Below, one piece after another: positions 49,332 through 58,685 of a stretch of 64,000 bases of DNA. The DNA is taken from the NCBI GenBank assembly GCA_947166385.1, contig CAMVEB010000001.1, forward strand, positions 124,001 through 188,000, read 5' to 3'. The translations under genes were made by a program, and so were the position numbers. The stretch is from an uncultured Clostridia bacterium (GTDB taxonomy: Bacteria > Bacillota > Clostridia > Christensenellales > Aristaeellaceae). The notes beneath the pieces were generated by a model. It ran no database searches. It was given only the letters and a program-made list of their open reading frames with translations, and was not told the origin of the DNA. Numbering within the stretch: the first letter of the stretch is position 1; every line of letters begins with the position of its first letter.

Positions 49332-51101
49332 ATGGCATCCCGTTATCCTTCTGCCTGGCTGGATGATCTGCGTTCCAGATCGGAAATCGTCCAGGTTGTT
49401 TCCGGTTATGTCAGTCTGAAAAAGTCCGGACGCAACTACTGGGGGCTCTGTCCTTTTCACGGAGAGAAAACAGCCTCTTTTTCCGTTGATCCCGAGCATC
49501 AGTTGTATTACTGTTTTGGCTGTAAAAACGGCGGTGATGTGATACATTTCATCACAGAAATCGAACGCTGTTCCTTTCATGAAGCAGTGGAGCTTCTGGC
49601 TGATCGTGCGCATCTCCCGGTTCCGGAACTGGTAAATGATGAAGATTATGAACGCCGGCGTTCCCGTCGTGAGCGTCTCCTCCAGGCCAACACGGAAGCC
49701 GCCAGGTTCTATCATGAAACGCTCTTTCAGCCTGCTGGCGCCTCCTCTCTGGCTTACCTCCGTTCCCGCGGGCTTTCTGATTCCGTCATCCGTAAGTTTG
49801 GTCTCGGTGCAGCGCCGGATGAATGGTCCTCCCTGACTGACCATCTGATCGCGAAGGGATACACCCTGGAAGAACTTTCTTCGGTCGGCCTCACACTGGT
49901 GAAACAGCCCGGGGAGGACGGAGGGCAACTGCGTTATTTCGACATGTTCCGCAATCGCGCTATCTTCCCGATCATCGATATGTATAAAAACGTCATTGCA
50001 TTCGGCGGCCGGTCCCTGGGAAAGCAGATGCCCAAATATATGAATACCTCTGATACACCGGTTTTCAACAAGCGCAAGGGGGTCTATGCCGCCAATCTTC
50101 TCCGTCAGCAGCGGCATCTGGACAGAGTGATCCTGGTGGAAGGCTATATGGATGTGGTTGCTCTGACGCAGTTTGGCATTCCGGGTGTCTGCGCCACGCT
50201 GGGCACAGCCCTCACGGAGGAGCAGGCTCGTTTATTGCGGCGCTTCGCTCCGGAAGTATATCTCGCCTATGACGGGGATTCAGCCGGCCAGCATGCCATT
50301 CTCCGCGGTCTGGATATTCTGCAGCAGGAAGGGATTCCCGCCAAAGTCCTTGATTTCCCCGACGGTCTGGATCCGGATGAGTTTATACGACGGGATGGAG
50401 CGGATGCGTTTTATGCTCTTCCGGCCCTTTCGGCTACCGCTTACCGGCTTCGCCGGCTGAAAGAAACCTATGATCTGTCCGATGCGGAAGGCCGCATGAA
50501 ATATGCCCGGGCTGCCATGCAGCTCCTGGTTGCTGCTGATCCGGTTGAGCGTGCCACTTATATGAAAACCATTCAGGTAGAAACCGGCTTCTCCCTGGAT
50601 GTTCTGCAGCAGCAGTTTGAATCCTTGCCTTCCTCCCCTTCTTCTCCCGCCCCTCCGCTGCCGAAAAAGCTGCCGCGCCCGTGGGAAGATCAGACTGTTC
50701 CGCCCGAACACTCTGCCCGGGAAACGCTCCTTTCCCTTCTCGCCACCGGACAAATTCCGAAAGATATGGTCGAAGAAAAGGATTTTGAGTCAGACGAGTT
50801 GAAATCTTTATATGTGCGTCTTATCGCAGGTGAATCTCCGGCCTCCATGGTGAATGATGCGCCGGATGATGAAACCCGGTCCCGCTATACGCGGATCTTG
50901 CTTTCCCCAGTAGCCGAAAGCACAGACCAGATGATTTCCATGGCAACCCAGTGTCTCAGCAGGATTCGCCGTTCCGCTTACCAGAAGCAGTATGATGCCC
51001 TGCAGCAGCAGATCAAATCCCTTGACCCGGCCGACCCTGCCATTCCTGCCCTTCTGATGGAGGCCCAGGATGTTCAGGGAAAGCTGGATAAGTTGAAGTA
51101 A
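49332..51101 (+). CDS. dnaG: DNA primase
   Basis: CPFHGEKTASFSVDPEHQLYYCFGCKNGGD, TOPRIM VILVEGYMDVVAL and YDGDSAGQHA. Confidence 0.97.
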   Translation: MASRYPSAWLDDLRSRSEIVQVVSGYVSLKKSGRNYWGLCPFHGEKTASFSVDPEHQLYYCFGCKNGGDVIHFITEIERCSFHEAVELLADRAHLPVPELVNDEDYERRRSRRERLLQANTEAARFYHETLFQPAGASSLAYLRSRGLSDSVIRKFGLGAAPDEWSSLTDHLIAKGYTLEELSSVGLTLVKQPGEDGGQLRYFDMFRNRAIFPIIDMYKNVIAFGGRSLGKQMPKYMNTSDTPVFNKRKGVYAANLLRQQRHLDRVILVEGYMDVVALTQFGIPGVCATLGTALTEEQARLLRRFAPEVYLAYDGDSAGQHAILRGLDILQQEGIPAKVLDFPDGLDPDEFIRRDGADAFYALPALSATAYRLRRLKETYDLSDAEGRMKYARAAMQLLVAADPVERATYMKTIQVETGFSLDVLQQQFESLPSSPSSPAPPLPKKLPRPWEDQTVPPEHSARETLLSLLATGQIPKDMVEEKDFESDELKSLYVRLIAGESPASMVNDAPDDETRSRYTRILLSPVAESTDQMISMATQCLSRIRRSAYQKQYDALQQQIKSLDPADPAIPALLMEAQDVQGKLDKLK

Positions 51102-51146
51102 CCGGCCGTTTGGCCATGCCTGAACCACAGTAAGGAGAGGATTCCA

Positions 51147-52274
51147 TTGTCGACTCTTTCACCCGAAACCAAGCAGAAGCGTCTGGACGATCTCTATGAA
51201 TACGGCAAATCAAAAGGTTCCCTGACCTATAAAGAAATCATGGATCGGCTCATGGAGCTCGACATGGATCCGGATCAGCTCGATCATGTTCTGGAAACGC
51301 TGGATGCTTATGGCGTTACAGTCGTGAATGATAAAAGCGACTCCGTTCCCATGACGGATGACCAGGCTGCTGAAGTGGCTGCTGCCGCAGCTTCGATAGA
51401 CGCCGGTCAGGAGGAACCCATCGATCTTTCCGTTCCCGAAGGAATCAGCATCGATGATCCCGTCCGGATGTATCTGAAGGAGATCGGGAAAGTTCCGCTG
51501 CTGACTGCGGAAGAGGAAATTGAAATCGCCAAGCGGCTCGAAGAGGGAGATGAATCGGCCAAACAAAAGCTGGCCGAGGCAAACCTTCGTCTTGTCGTTT
51601 CCATTGCCAAACGTTACGTAGGCCGCGGCATGCTGTTCCTGGATCTGATCCAGGAAGGAAATCTCGGTCTGATCAAAGCGGTGGAGAAGTTTGATTACCG
51701 GAAGGGTTTCAAGTTTTCCACCTATGCCACGTGGTGGATTCGGCAGGCCATTACCCGCGCCATTGCGGATCAGGCAAGGACCATCCGTATCCCTGTTCAT
51801 ATGGTGGAAACGATCAACAAACTGATTCGTGTCTCCCGTCAGCTGCTGCAGGAGTATGGCCGTGAACCCACGCCGGAGGAAATCGCAACGGAAATGGGAA
51901 TTTCGGAAGCCAAAGTCCGGGAGATCATCAAGATTGCCCAGGAGCCTGTCTCCCTGGAGACGCCGATCGGCGAAGAAGAAGACTCCCATCTGGGGGATTT
52001 TATTCCCGATGACGATGCGCCTGCCCCTGCCGAAGCTGCTTCCTTCACTCTGATGAAGGAACAGCTGATGGATGTACTCGATACGCTGACTCCCCGGGAG
52101 GAAAAAGTCCTGCGCCTGCGTTTCGGCCTGGATGACGGCCATCAGCGTACCCTGGAAGAAGTCGGCAAAGAATTCAATGTTACCCGTGAACGTATCCGCC
52201 AGATTGAAGCCAAAGCCCTGCGGAAACTTCGTCACCCCTCCCGCAGTAAAAAGCTGCGTGATTATCTGGATTGA
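51147..52274 (+). CDS. rpoD: Primary RNA polymerase sigma factor
   Basis: [87 protein letters not shown] start. Confidence 0.98.
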   Translation: MSTLSPETKQKRLDDLYEYGKSKGSLTYKEIMDRLMELDMDPDQLDHVLETLDAYGVTVVNDKSDSVPMTDDQAAEVAAAAASIDAGQEEPIDLSVPEGISIDDPVRMYLKEIGKVPLLTAEEEIEIAKRLEEGDESAKQKLAEANLRLVVSIAKRYVGRGMLFLDLIQEGNLGLIKAVEKFDYRKGFKFSTYATWWIRQAITRAIADQARTIRIPVHMVETINKLIRVSRQLLQEYGREPTPEEIATEMGISEAKVREIIKIAQEPVSLETPIGEEEDSHLGDFIPDDDAPAPAEAASFTLMKEQLMDVLDTLTPREEKVLRLRFGLDDGHQRTLEEVGKEFNVTRERIRQIEAKALRKLRHPSRSKKLRDYLD

Positions 52275-52279
52275 TCGCC

Positions 52280-52963
52280 ATGCAGTATAAACTCCTTGAT
52301 CCCCGCTTGACTCTTGCTTTCGATCTTTATGATTTATGCGGGCTTGCGGCTGATATCGGAACAGATCACGCTTATCTGCCGGCCGCGCTGCTTCAGCGCG
52401 GCCGCTGTCAACGGATGATCCTGACCGATATCAGTCCATCGGCTCTGAATAATGCACGTGAGGAAATGATTCGCACCCGTCTCCTCCCCAAAGTCTCCCT
52501 CCGGTTGGGGAACGGGCTTTCCCCGTTGAATGAGCCCTGCGAAATGATTTCCATCATGGGAATGGGCGGACGTACCATCCGGGATATCCTGCTTTCCGGA
52601 GCAGATAAGTTGCAGGGAGCGACCCTGTTGCTTTCTGCACATACAGACTGGCCGCTGATCCGGGAAGCTGTTCAGTCGGTCGGATATCATCTTGTCCGGG
52701 AAGAGCCCTGCCTTGCTGCCGGGCGTTATTATCTGATTCTGAAAGCATGTCCGGGTGCAGAGATTCTTACCCCACAGCAGATTCGAACCGGAAAGCCTCT
52801 GTTCTCATCCGTCTCTCCTCTGCTGCCTGCCTTTCTCAGTCGCCGCAGGGAGATTCTCTCCGTTCAGCTGAAAGGTTTGCTCTCCGCCTCCGTTGCTGAT
52901 GATGTGCTTATCCGAAACGTGCAGGAAGATCTGGAATTATATACTCGTTTTCTCAGGGATTGA
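52280..52963 (+). CDS. trmK: tRNA (adenine22-N1)-methyltransferase TrmK-like
   Basis: AADIGTDHAYLPAALLQRG, MISIMGMGGRTIRDIL; position next to rpoD. Confidence 0.9.
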   Translation: MQYKLLDPRLTLAFDLYDLCGLAADIGTDHAYLPAALLQRGRCQRMILTDISPSALNNAREEMIRTRLLPKVSLRLGNGLSPLNEPCEMISIMGMGGRTIRDILLSGADKLQGATLLLSAHTDWPLIREAVQSVGYHLVREEPCLAAGRYYLILKACPGAEILTPQQIRTGKPLFSSVSPLLPAFLSRRREILSVQLKGLLSASVADDVLIRNVQEDLELYTRFLRD

Positions 52964-52979
52964 CTCAGGAGGTGTTCCC

Positions 52980-53756
52980 ATGATCATAAACGTCCGTACC
53001 GTTTATAATCTCATCCATACCGTAGCGCCTTTTGATACGCAGCAGGAGTGGGATAATTCAGGTCTCCTGGTTGGTTCTCCCCTGCAGGAAGTTTCCTCTG
53101 TTCTTTTTGCGCTCGATGTGACTCAGCCAGTTATTGATGAAGCTGTAGCACTGGGTGCCCAGTTGATTGTAACCCATCATCCGCTGATGTTTTCAGCCAT
53201 CCGGGCGCTCACGGATGAAACCTGCGAAGGCCGTCTGCTTCGGCGCCTTGTCACCGAAAACATCAGCCTGATTTCCGCCCATACCAATCTGGATCAGGCT
53301 GCCGGCGGAATCAATGATACACTCGCCGCTCTCTGCGGTCTGGTGGAAGTCTCCGGAGAAGGTTTCTTCCGTTCCGGATTCCTTCCGGAGCCCATGACCG
53401 TCCGTTCCTTTGCCGATCTCCTGGAGCAAAACCTTGAAACGACAGTTCGCATCATGGCGCCGGAAGGAAAAATGATCCGCCGTGTCGGGGTCTGCTCCGG
53501 CGGTGGGAGTGATGAATGGCTCCGGGCTGCCGAATCAGGTTGTGATGCGTTTGTTTCCGGTGAGATTAAACACCATCATGCCATCGCCATGGCGGATGTG
53601 GGCATTGCCGCCTTTGAATGCGGTCATTTTGCGACGGAGGAGCCGGGTCTCTCTGCCCTTGCGGAAGCTTTACAAAACTCCCTCAATCATGTAGAATGTA
53701 ATGTGCGGGTTTTTATATCCGCTATTTCTGCGTATTCTTTTCCCCAGCAACCGTGA
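52980..53756 (+). CDS. Nif3-like dinuclear metal-centre protein
   Basis: PFDTQQEWDNSGLLVGS, LIVTHHPLMFSAIRAL, ISAHTNLDQAAGGINDTLA, FVSGEIKHHHAI. Confidence 0.94.
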   Translation: MIINVRTVYNLIHTVAPFDTQQEWDNSGLLVGSPLQEVSSVLFALDVTQPVIDEAVALGAQLIVTHHPLMFSAIRALTDETCEGRLLRRLVTENISLISAHTNLDQAAGGINDTLAALCGLVEVSGEGFFRSGFLPEPMTVRSFADLLEQNLETTVRIMAPEGKMIRRVGVCSGGGSDEWLRAAESGCDAFVSGEIKHHHAIAMADVGIAAFECGHFATEEPGLSALAEALQNSLNHVECNVRVFISAISAYSFPQQP

Positions 53757-53786
53757 CAGGCGGATCCTGTCAGAAGGAGGTCCCGT

Positions 53787-54488
53787 ATGGAAAAGTTTGA
53801 AGCGCTCTGGGCTTTTCAGGAGGAAGATGTCAAGGCTGATGCTATTGCCAATGCCATCAAACGATCCCCCACCCGCCAGAAGCTTGAAAAAGCGCGTGAT
53901 TTTATTCTTGATCGCCAGAAACAATACAAGCAGATCGAATCTGAGATCACTGCCATGGCTGACCGCAAAGATATTATCGAACAGGCCGTTGCCCATTCCG
54001 AGTCCCAGCTGCAGTCGCTGAAGCAGCGTTTTGATTCCGCGCCGCCGCAGACCGCTGAAGAAGTGAAAGCTCTCATGAATGAAGTAACCCGCTGCCGGGA
54101 TACGATCCGTCAGTACGAATCTGAGCTTTCCCGCATTGTCCGCGAATCCACTTCTCATGAGAAGCAGCAGTCTGTTGTCCGGCTTGAAATCGGTAAAGCG
54201 AAGAAATCTTTTGACCAGCTGAAAGTCGATTATGAATCCGAAACCCAGTCCCGGAAAGTCGAGTTGGATGAGCAGCGCGCCAAAGCCAAAGCCCTCATGG
54301 AGCATGTTGATCCTGCTCTTCTGGAGGAATACAACACCATCAAGCGGCATATTTCACCACCGGTCGCACGCCTCACCTATGGCCAGTGTTCCGGTTGCAA
54401 CACATCTCTCCCCTCCGCCATTCTGTCGAAAATCAAGGGCGGCAGTCTGGTGGAATGTGAAACCTGCGGCCGTATGATTATTCAATAA
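53787..54488 (+). CDS. C4-type zinc-ribbon coiled-coil protein
   Basis: Long coiled coil, then CSGCNTSLPSAILSKIKGGSLVECETCGRMII. Confidence 0.88.
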   Translation: MEKFEALWAFQEEDVKADAIANAIKRSPTRQKLEKARDFILDRQKQYKQIESEITAMADRKDIIEQAVAHSESQLQSLKQRFDSAPPQTAEEVKALMNEVTRCRDTIRQYESELSRIVRESTSHEKQQSVVRLEIGKAKKSFDQLKVDYESETQSRKVELDEQRAKAKALMEHVDPALLEEYNTIKRHISPPVARLTYGQCSGCNTSLPSAILSKIKGGSLVECETCGRMIIQ

Positions 54489-54501
54489 TGATTCGGATAA
54501 G

Positions 54502-54536
54502 AAAACCGTTTCCCGTCAGATGCAGGAAACGGTTTT
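54502..54536. terminator. Terminator after the rpoD-region operon
   Basis: AAAACCGTTTCC...GGAAACGGTTTTTTTG. Confidence 0.85.
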
Positions 54537-54563
54537 TTTGTTTCTGTATGTTTTGTGGTCTCA

Positions 54564-55301
54564 TCAGCCGCCCAGATAAGTGGTCTCGCGATCCTCAGGG
54601 CACTGGGTAAAAGCGGTTTCATCGACCATGGCTGCTTCCGGAAGCACTACTTTCTTCAGTCCGGCGCACATGCAGAAGGCATTCGGTCCGATGATCCTCA
54701 GATTTTCTCCGAATGTCACTTCAGGTAAAGATATGCAGTTCAGAAACGCGAACTCATCGACAGTTTCCAGACTCTCCGGAAGTATCGCGCTTTCCAGTGA
54801 AATACATCCTCCGAAGCAGCAGCGTCCCAGCGTAACAACGCCTTCCGGCACAACAATATCCTTCAGCATCTCACATTTGAAAAATGCCATATTATCAATA
54901 CTGATAATGGTTTCCGGCAGGTTGACGTGTTCCACCTTGCAATCCTGGAATGTCATCTCCCCGATTGCGATCACTGTCAGTCCGCCGAGTTTATCCGGAA
55001 CCGTCACTTCGCTTTCCGCGCCAAGGTAACGGTTCGTCGCACAGCTTGCTCCGTCTTCCAGGATAATATAGCGGAAATCGCCTTCTTGCTTGAATTCAAT
55101 ATCACTGTATCCGGCGAGAGCGTCCATTTTATCTTTCATGTTCTGGGTGTCTTCTTCGTCAAATTCTTCCATTTCCTCATCGTCAAAGAAATCGTCATCC
55201 GAAAAGAAATCATCATCGTCATTAAAGTCGTCAGCCAGTGCGGTGAGCCCGGAAAGTAAAACCACAAGTGCGGTCAACAGCGCTGCAAGCCGTTTCTTCA
55301 C
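54564..55301 (-). CDS. Exported leucine-rich-repeat (BspA-like) protein with acidic N-terminus
   Basis: Signal peptide; DDFNDDDDFFSDDDFFDDEEMEEFDEED; repeats such as VNLPETIISIDNMAFFKCEMLKDIVVPEGVVTLGRCCFGGC. Confidence 0.85.
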   Translation of the reverse strand: MKKRLAALLTALVVLLSGLTALADDFNDDDDFFSDDDFFDDEEMEEFDEEDTQNMKDKMDALAGYSDIEFKQEGDFRYIILEDGASCATNRYLGAESEVTVPDKLGGLTVIAIGEMTFQDCKVEHVNLPETIISIDNMAFFKCEMLKDIVVPEGVVTLGRCCFGGCISLESAILPESLETVDEFAFLNCISLPEVTFGENLRIIGPNAFCMCAGLKKVVLPEAAMVDETAFTQCPEDRETTYLGG

Positions 55302-55360
55302 TTCCCGTCACCTCCTGAAAGACTCATTTGATGGTATTCTAGTATATTTCGTCCGAAAAA

Positions 55361-57298
55361 TCAATAGACCGCTGTCCCGCTGTCACAGGTTCCGGCAACT
55401 CCCTGTTTTTCCCTGTACATCGCCTGATCCGCCTTTCTGGCATAGCGTTCCGCCTCGCTCTGGACAGATGCGTTTCCCTGTGGCACCTGCCGGAAGCAGC
55501 CGATGCTGACAGTAAATTGATACGCTTTTCCGGCTTCCTGCAGTTTTCTGGATATTGCTGTTCTGATCCCTGCATTCAGCTTTTTTTCTTTCTCCGGGGT
55601 GTAATTCTTTGCCAGCACGACAAATTCATCGCCGCCGGTACGAACGCAGATTTCTTCATGAACAGTGCTCTCCTGCATGGCCTCTGCAATCGTGCGCAGA
55701 CAGAAATCACCTTCTGCGTGACCGTATTGGTCATTGATCGTCTTCATACCGTTCATATCGATCAGGAAAACGGCAAGCTCCTTTTTTTCTCTGACGCACT
55801 CCTGATAATAGGATTCAAAGTACCGGTAATATCCGCGGCGGTTATACAGACCCGTCAGCATGTCGGTTTGATAAAGGATCTCCAGCTCCTCAGCCGTGTC
55901 CTTCAGTTGTTTCCGGAAAAACCAGCTTACCAGAACCGTACTGATACTGACCAGCCAGGATTTGATATGCAGCTGTTCCATTTCCTTGAGAACAGGATTG
56001 ATGATAAAATAGCCAAGGAAATACTGCAGATGATGAACCGGGTAAATAAAGTAGGGTACTCCGTCATTCATCATTTCTTCCGGCAGCAGCTGTCCCTTCG
56101 GAAGACTTTCCCTGCGGACAGGTTTTCCGTGAAACATGCCGCAAACAACATCAAAGCTCTCGTTTTGCAGGGTGTTCTGATCAACGATTTCCCTTTTTTG
56201 TTCCCATCCGTGAATCAGGCACAGGATGGCATCCTTGAATTTTGTTTCACGCAGACAGCCCTCTTCAATCTCACGGTATATATCCTCAATGTTTTTTCCC
56301 ATGGCGCTGCCGAGGATCAGGTTGGTATTGGACAGTGCCAGGCTTTCAAGGTTGGTAACAGTTCGGATATACTTTTCACGGATGGTATCTTTCCGGTGTA
56401 CTCCAAAGGGTTCACATCCGCATGATTGCCGGAGACAAAGTGTGCCGGGAACCGCTGTGACCTCATCGACCTTTTCGCCGCGCAGGATCTGTTTCAACAT
56501 CTCCATGCCGGTTTGACCGACCCTGAAGAAAGGCTGAGCGGATGTCGTAATGGAAGGTTCGTTGAACTGGGCGCGCAGGATATCATCATAACCGGTTACA
56601 ATCACATCTTCCGGCACGTGAAATCCGCGGCTTTCCAGAGCCTGAATGATACCGATAGCGGTATAGTCATTCACGCAGACAATCGCGTCAGGCAGTTGTC
56701 TCCCGTCTCTGCCTGAATAGTCCTTCAGTATTTTATCCACAATCTCGAATCCGCATTCCGGGCGAAGCGTACCGTAATAAATTCTTTCCTCTTCATATGG
56801 AATTCCGTGAGCCTTCAGTGTATTCCTGAAGATATTGATGCGCTCCGTGCAGAAAGAGCGTTCCCGAGGTCCGGCAATATGGACAAAGTCACGGCATTTG
56901 TGAACCGAATACAAATGCTCAATAATCTCCGCAAAGGAAACATTCTGGTCGTTGACAATACTCCAAGTTCCCTCTCTGACAGTGCCAAGCGTTACAACCG
57001 GACACGGAGCGGCTTTCTTCAGCTGATTGATTGGCTCAACCTGGGTTCCGGTCATATAGGTATCAAAGGAAACCAGCGCGTCATATTCATTCAGGTTCGC
57101 CAGCAAATACACGGCAAAATCGCCGATATCGTAATCCTGATAGCGATCATAATTCTGACTGGTATGATTGTCGGCAAAGCCTGTGAAAAACAGGATTTTC
57201 ATGTCTTCTCCGGCATCGCTCAGCAAGCCTTCCACCGTTTGCCGCACCATATCCTCATACAGCGCCGAGATAAAAACAGCAATCTTTTTCCTTCTCAT
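55361..57298 (-). CDS. LacI-type sugar-binding sensor domain fused to a GGDEF diguanylate cyclase domain
   Basis: VNDYTAIGIIQALESRGFHVPEDVIVTGYDDILRAQFNEPSITTSAQPFFRVGQTGMEML; CVRTGGDEFVVLA; start downstream of the promoter at 57452-57480. Confidence 0.88.
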   Translation of the reverse strand: MRRKKIAVFISALYEDMVRQTVEGLLSDAGEDMKILFFTGFADNHTSQNYDRYQDYDIGDFAVYLLANLNEYDALVSFDTYMTGTQVEPINQLKKAAPCPVVTLGTVREGTWSIVNDQNVSFAEIIEHLYSVHKCRDFVHIAGPRERSFCTERINIFRNTLKAHGIPYEEERIYYGTLRPECGFEIVDKILKDYSGRDGRQLPDAIVCVNDYTAIGIIQALESRGFHVPEDVIVTGYDDILRAQFNEPSITTSAQPFFRVGQTGMEMLKQILRGEKVDEVTAVPGTLCLRQSCGCEPFGVHRKDTIREKYIRTVTNLESLALSNTNLILGSAMGKNIEDIYREIEEGCLRETKFKDAILCLIHGWEQKREIVDQNTLQNESFDVVCGMFHGKPVRRESLPKGQLLPEEMMNDGVPYFIYPVHHLQYFLGYFIINPVLKEMEQLHIKSWLVSISTVLVSWFFRKQLKDTAEELEILYQTDMLTGLYNRRGYYRYFESYYQECVREKKELAVFLIDMNGMKTINDQYGHAEGDFCLRTIAEAMQESTVHEEICVRTGGDEFVVLAKNYTPEKEKKLNAGIRTAISRKLQEAGKAYQFTVSIGCFRQVPQGNASVQSEAERYARKADQAMYREKQGVAGTCDSGTAVY

Positions 57299-57451
57299 TC
57301 TCGTCTGCCTCATTCCGGGTCCTGCGAACCGTGTAATATAAAAACACCATGGCCCTGTTCCTTTTGAACAATGCTCGTCTGTCGCTCCGAACGAAAGGGA
57401 AGAATCCTTTGTCGCTGACTGTTTTCTCATTCGCTCAGATTCCTTTTGTAT

Positions 57452-57480
57452 ATTATATTGGAAAAGCTTCTGATAATCAA
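57452..57480 (-). promoter_or_regulatory. Putative promoter of the sensor-GGDEF gene: TTGATT-17 bp-TATAAT
   Basis: Reverse complement TTGATTATCAGAAGCTTTTCCAATATAAT. Confidence 0.7.
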
Positions 57481-57549
57481 TGGAAAACTGTACCATCTTC
57501 ATTCCTTTTTTGCTGCTTTCCTGCCGTTGTCATTCCTGTAAAGTGATTC

Positions 57550-57578
57550 TTGACGATGCCGGTAAATTGTGATATTCT
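57550..57578 (+). promoter_or_regulatory. Putative promoter of the lacI-family gene: TTGACG-17 bp-TATTCT
   Basis: TTGACGATGCCGGTAAATTGTGATATTCT. Confidence 0.75.
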
Positions 57579-57584
57579 TTGATT

Positions 57585-57608
57585 GGAAACGTTACCGATA
57601 TCGTTTCC
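57585..57608. promoter_or_regulatory. Candidate LacI-family operator at the transcription start
   Basis: GGAAACG-N10-CGTTTCC inverted repeat, with GGAAACGTTACC resembling LacI/CcpA-type sites. Confidence 0.6.
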
Positions 57609-57638
57609 GGTATCCTTTCCGAAAGGAGGAAGATTCCC

Positions 57639-58661
57639 CTGGATACCAAAGTATATACGATACGCGATATTGCCAGACTGGCAGGCGTCTCTGTGACAAC
57701 GGTCAGCCGGGTGCTGAATCATCGTCCGGATGTCAATCCAGCCACCCGGGAACTGGTGGAGAAAATCATTGAGGATTGCCATTTTGTCGGCAACACCAAT
57801 GCCCGCGGTCTGAAACAGACCAGTGAAGTCATCGGGGTAGTCATCCGGGGCCGTTCCAATCCTTTCCTGAATGCCCTGGCCGAGTCTATTCTGGACCGGG
57901 CTGCTTCTCTGCCGGATCATTTTGTCACAGAGTACATTGATGAGCAGGATGATGAATTCATGACCGCTCTTCGCCTCACCAGGCAGAACCGGGTGAAAGG
58001 CCTGATTTTTGTTGGCAGTCTGATTGACAGCCGCGTTCGTTCTATCCAGCATCTTGATCTTCCGGTTGTTTTTACTACGGTCAATGCGGAGTCGGCTTCC
58101 ATGCCGAATGCTTCTTCCGTCGCTGTGGACGATCGGAGCATGGGGCGTCTTGTCGGGGAGGAGCTGCTTTCCCTGGGGCACCGGCGGATTGCTGTCTTCG
58201 GTTCCAATCCGATTGCGGGAGATTCTCTGGCCATGCGCTTTCAGGGATTCTGCGACGCATATGCCGACAGGGGGCTTTCCTTTAGTCCGGATGATTACCG
58301 GGAATGCCGTTTTTCACTCGATGCAGGGTACGAAACCGCGCGCGCTTATTTCTCTTCGCACCCGGATACCACTGCTCTCTTTACCATGAGTGATATGGTG
58401 GCCGTCGGAGCCATCCGCGCCCTCCGGGATTTGGGAAAAGACGTTCCCGCTGACGTCAGTGTCATCGGCTTTGATGGAATTGACCTCAGCCGTTTTACCG
58501 TACCGCGTCTGACCACCGTGGAGCAGCCTGCTGAAGAAATCGCCCGTTGCAGTGTAAACTTGCTGCTTGATATGATGGAGAAAAAAGCGGCGCCTCGCCA
58601 TATCCAGGTCAAGGCGTTCTACCGGAAGCGGGAATCCATATCTGCCCCCGCTCATTCCTGA
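57639..58661 (+). CDS. LacI-family transcriptional regulator (start uncertain, candidate CTG)
   Basis: YTIRDIARLAGVSVTTVSRVLNHRPDVNPATRELVEKII...; no ATG/GTG/TTG between the promoter and the HTH; AGGAGG at 57624-57629. Confidence 0.92.
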   Translation: MDTKVYTIRDIARLAGVSVTTVSRVLNHRPDVNPATRELVEKIIEDCHFVGNTNARGLKQTSEVIGVVIRGRSNPFLNALAESILDRAASLPDHFVTEYIDEQDDEFMTALRLTRQNRVKGLIFVGSLIDSRVRSIQHLDLPVVFTTVNAESASMPNASSVAVDDRSMGRLVGEELLSLGHRRIAVFGSNPIAGDSLAMRFQGFCDAYADRGLSFSPDDYRECRFSLDAGYETARAYFSSHPDTTALFTMSDMVAVGAIRALRDLGKDVPADVSVIGFDGIDLSRFTVPRLTTVEQPAEEIARCSVNLLLDMMEKKAAPRHIQVKAFYRKRESISAPAHS

Positions 58662-58685
58662 TTCCATGCTGAAAGGAGTCTTTGT

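Noticed and set aside
49257-50117. 286-aa minus-strand ORF over dnaG
   Set aside because: Antisense to the primase zinc-finger region with no family features
54489-54563. Considered rnpB or another structured RNA downstream of the rpoD-region operon
   Set aside because: Only about 75 nt, explained by a simple terminator
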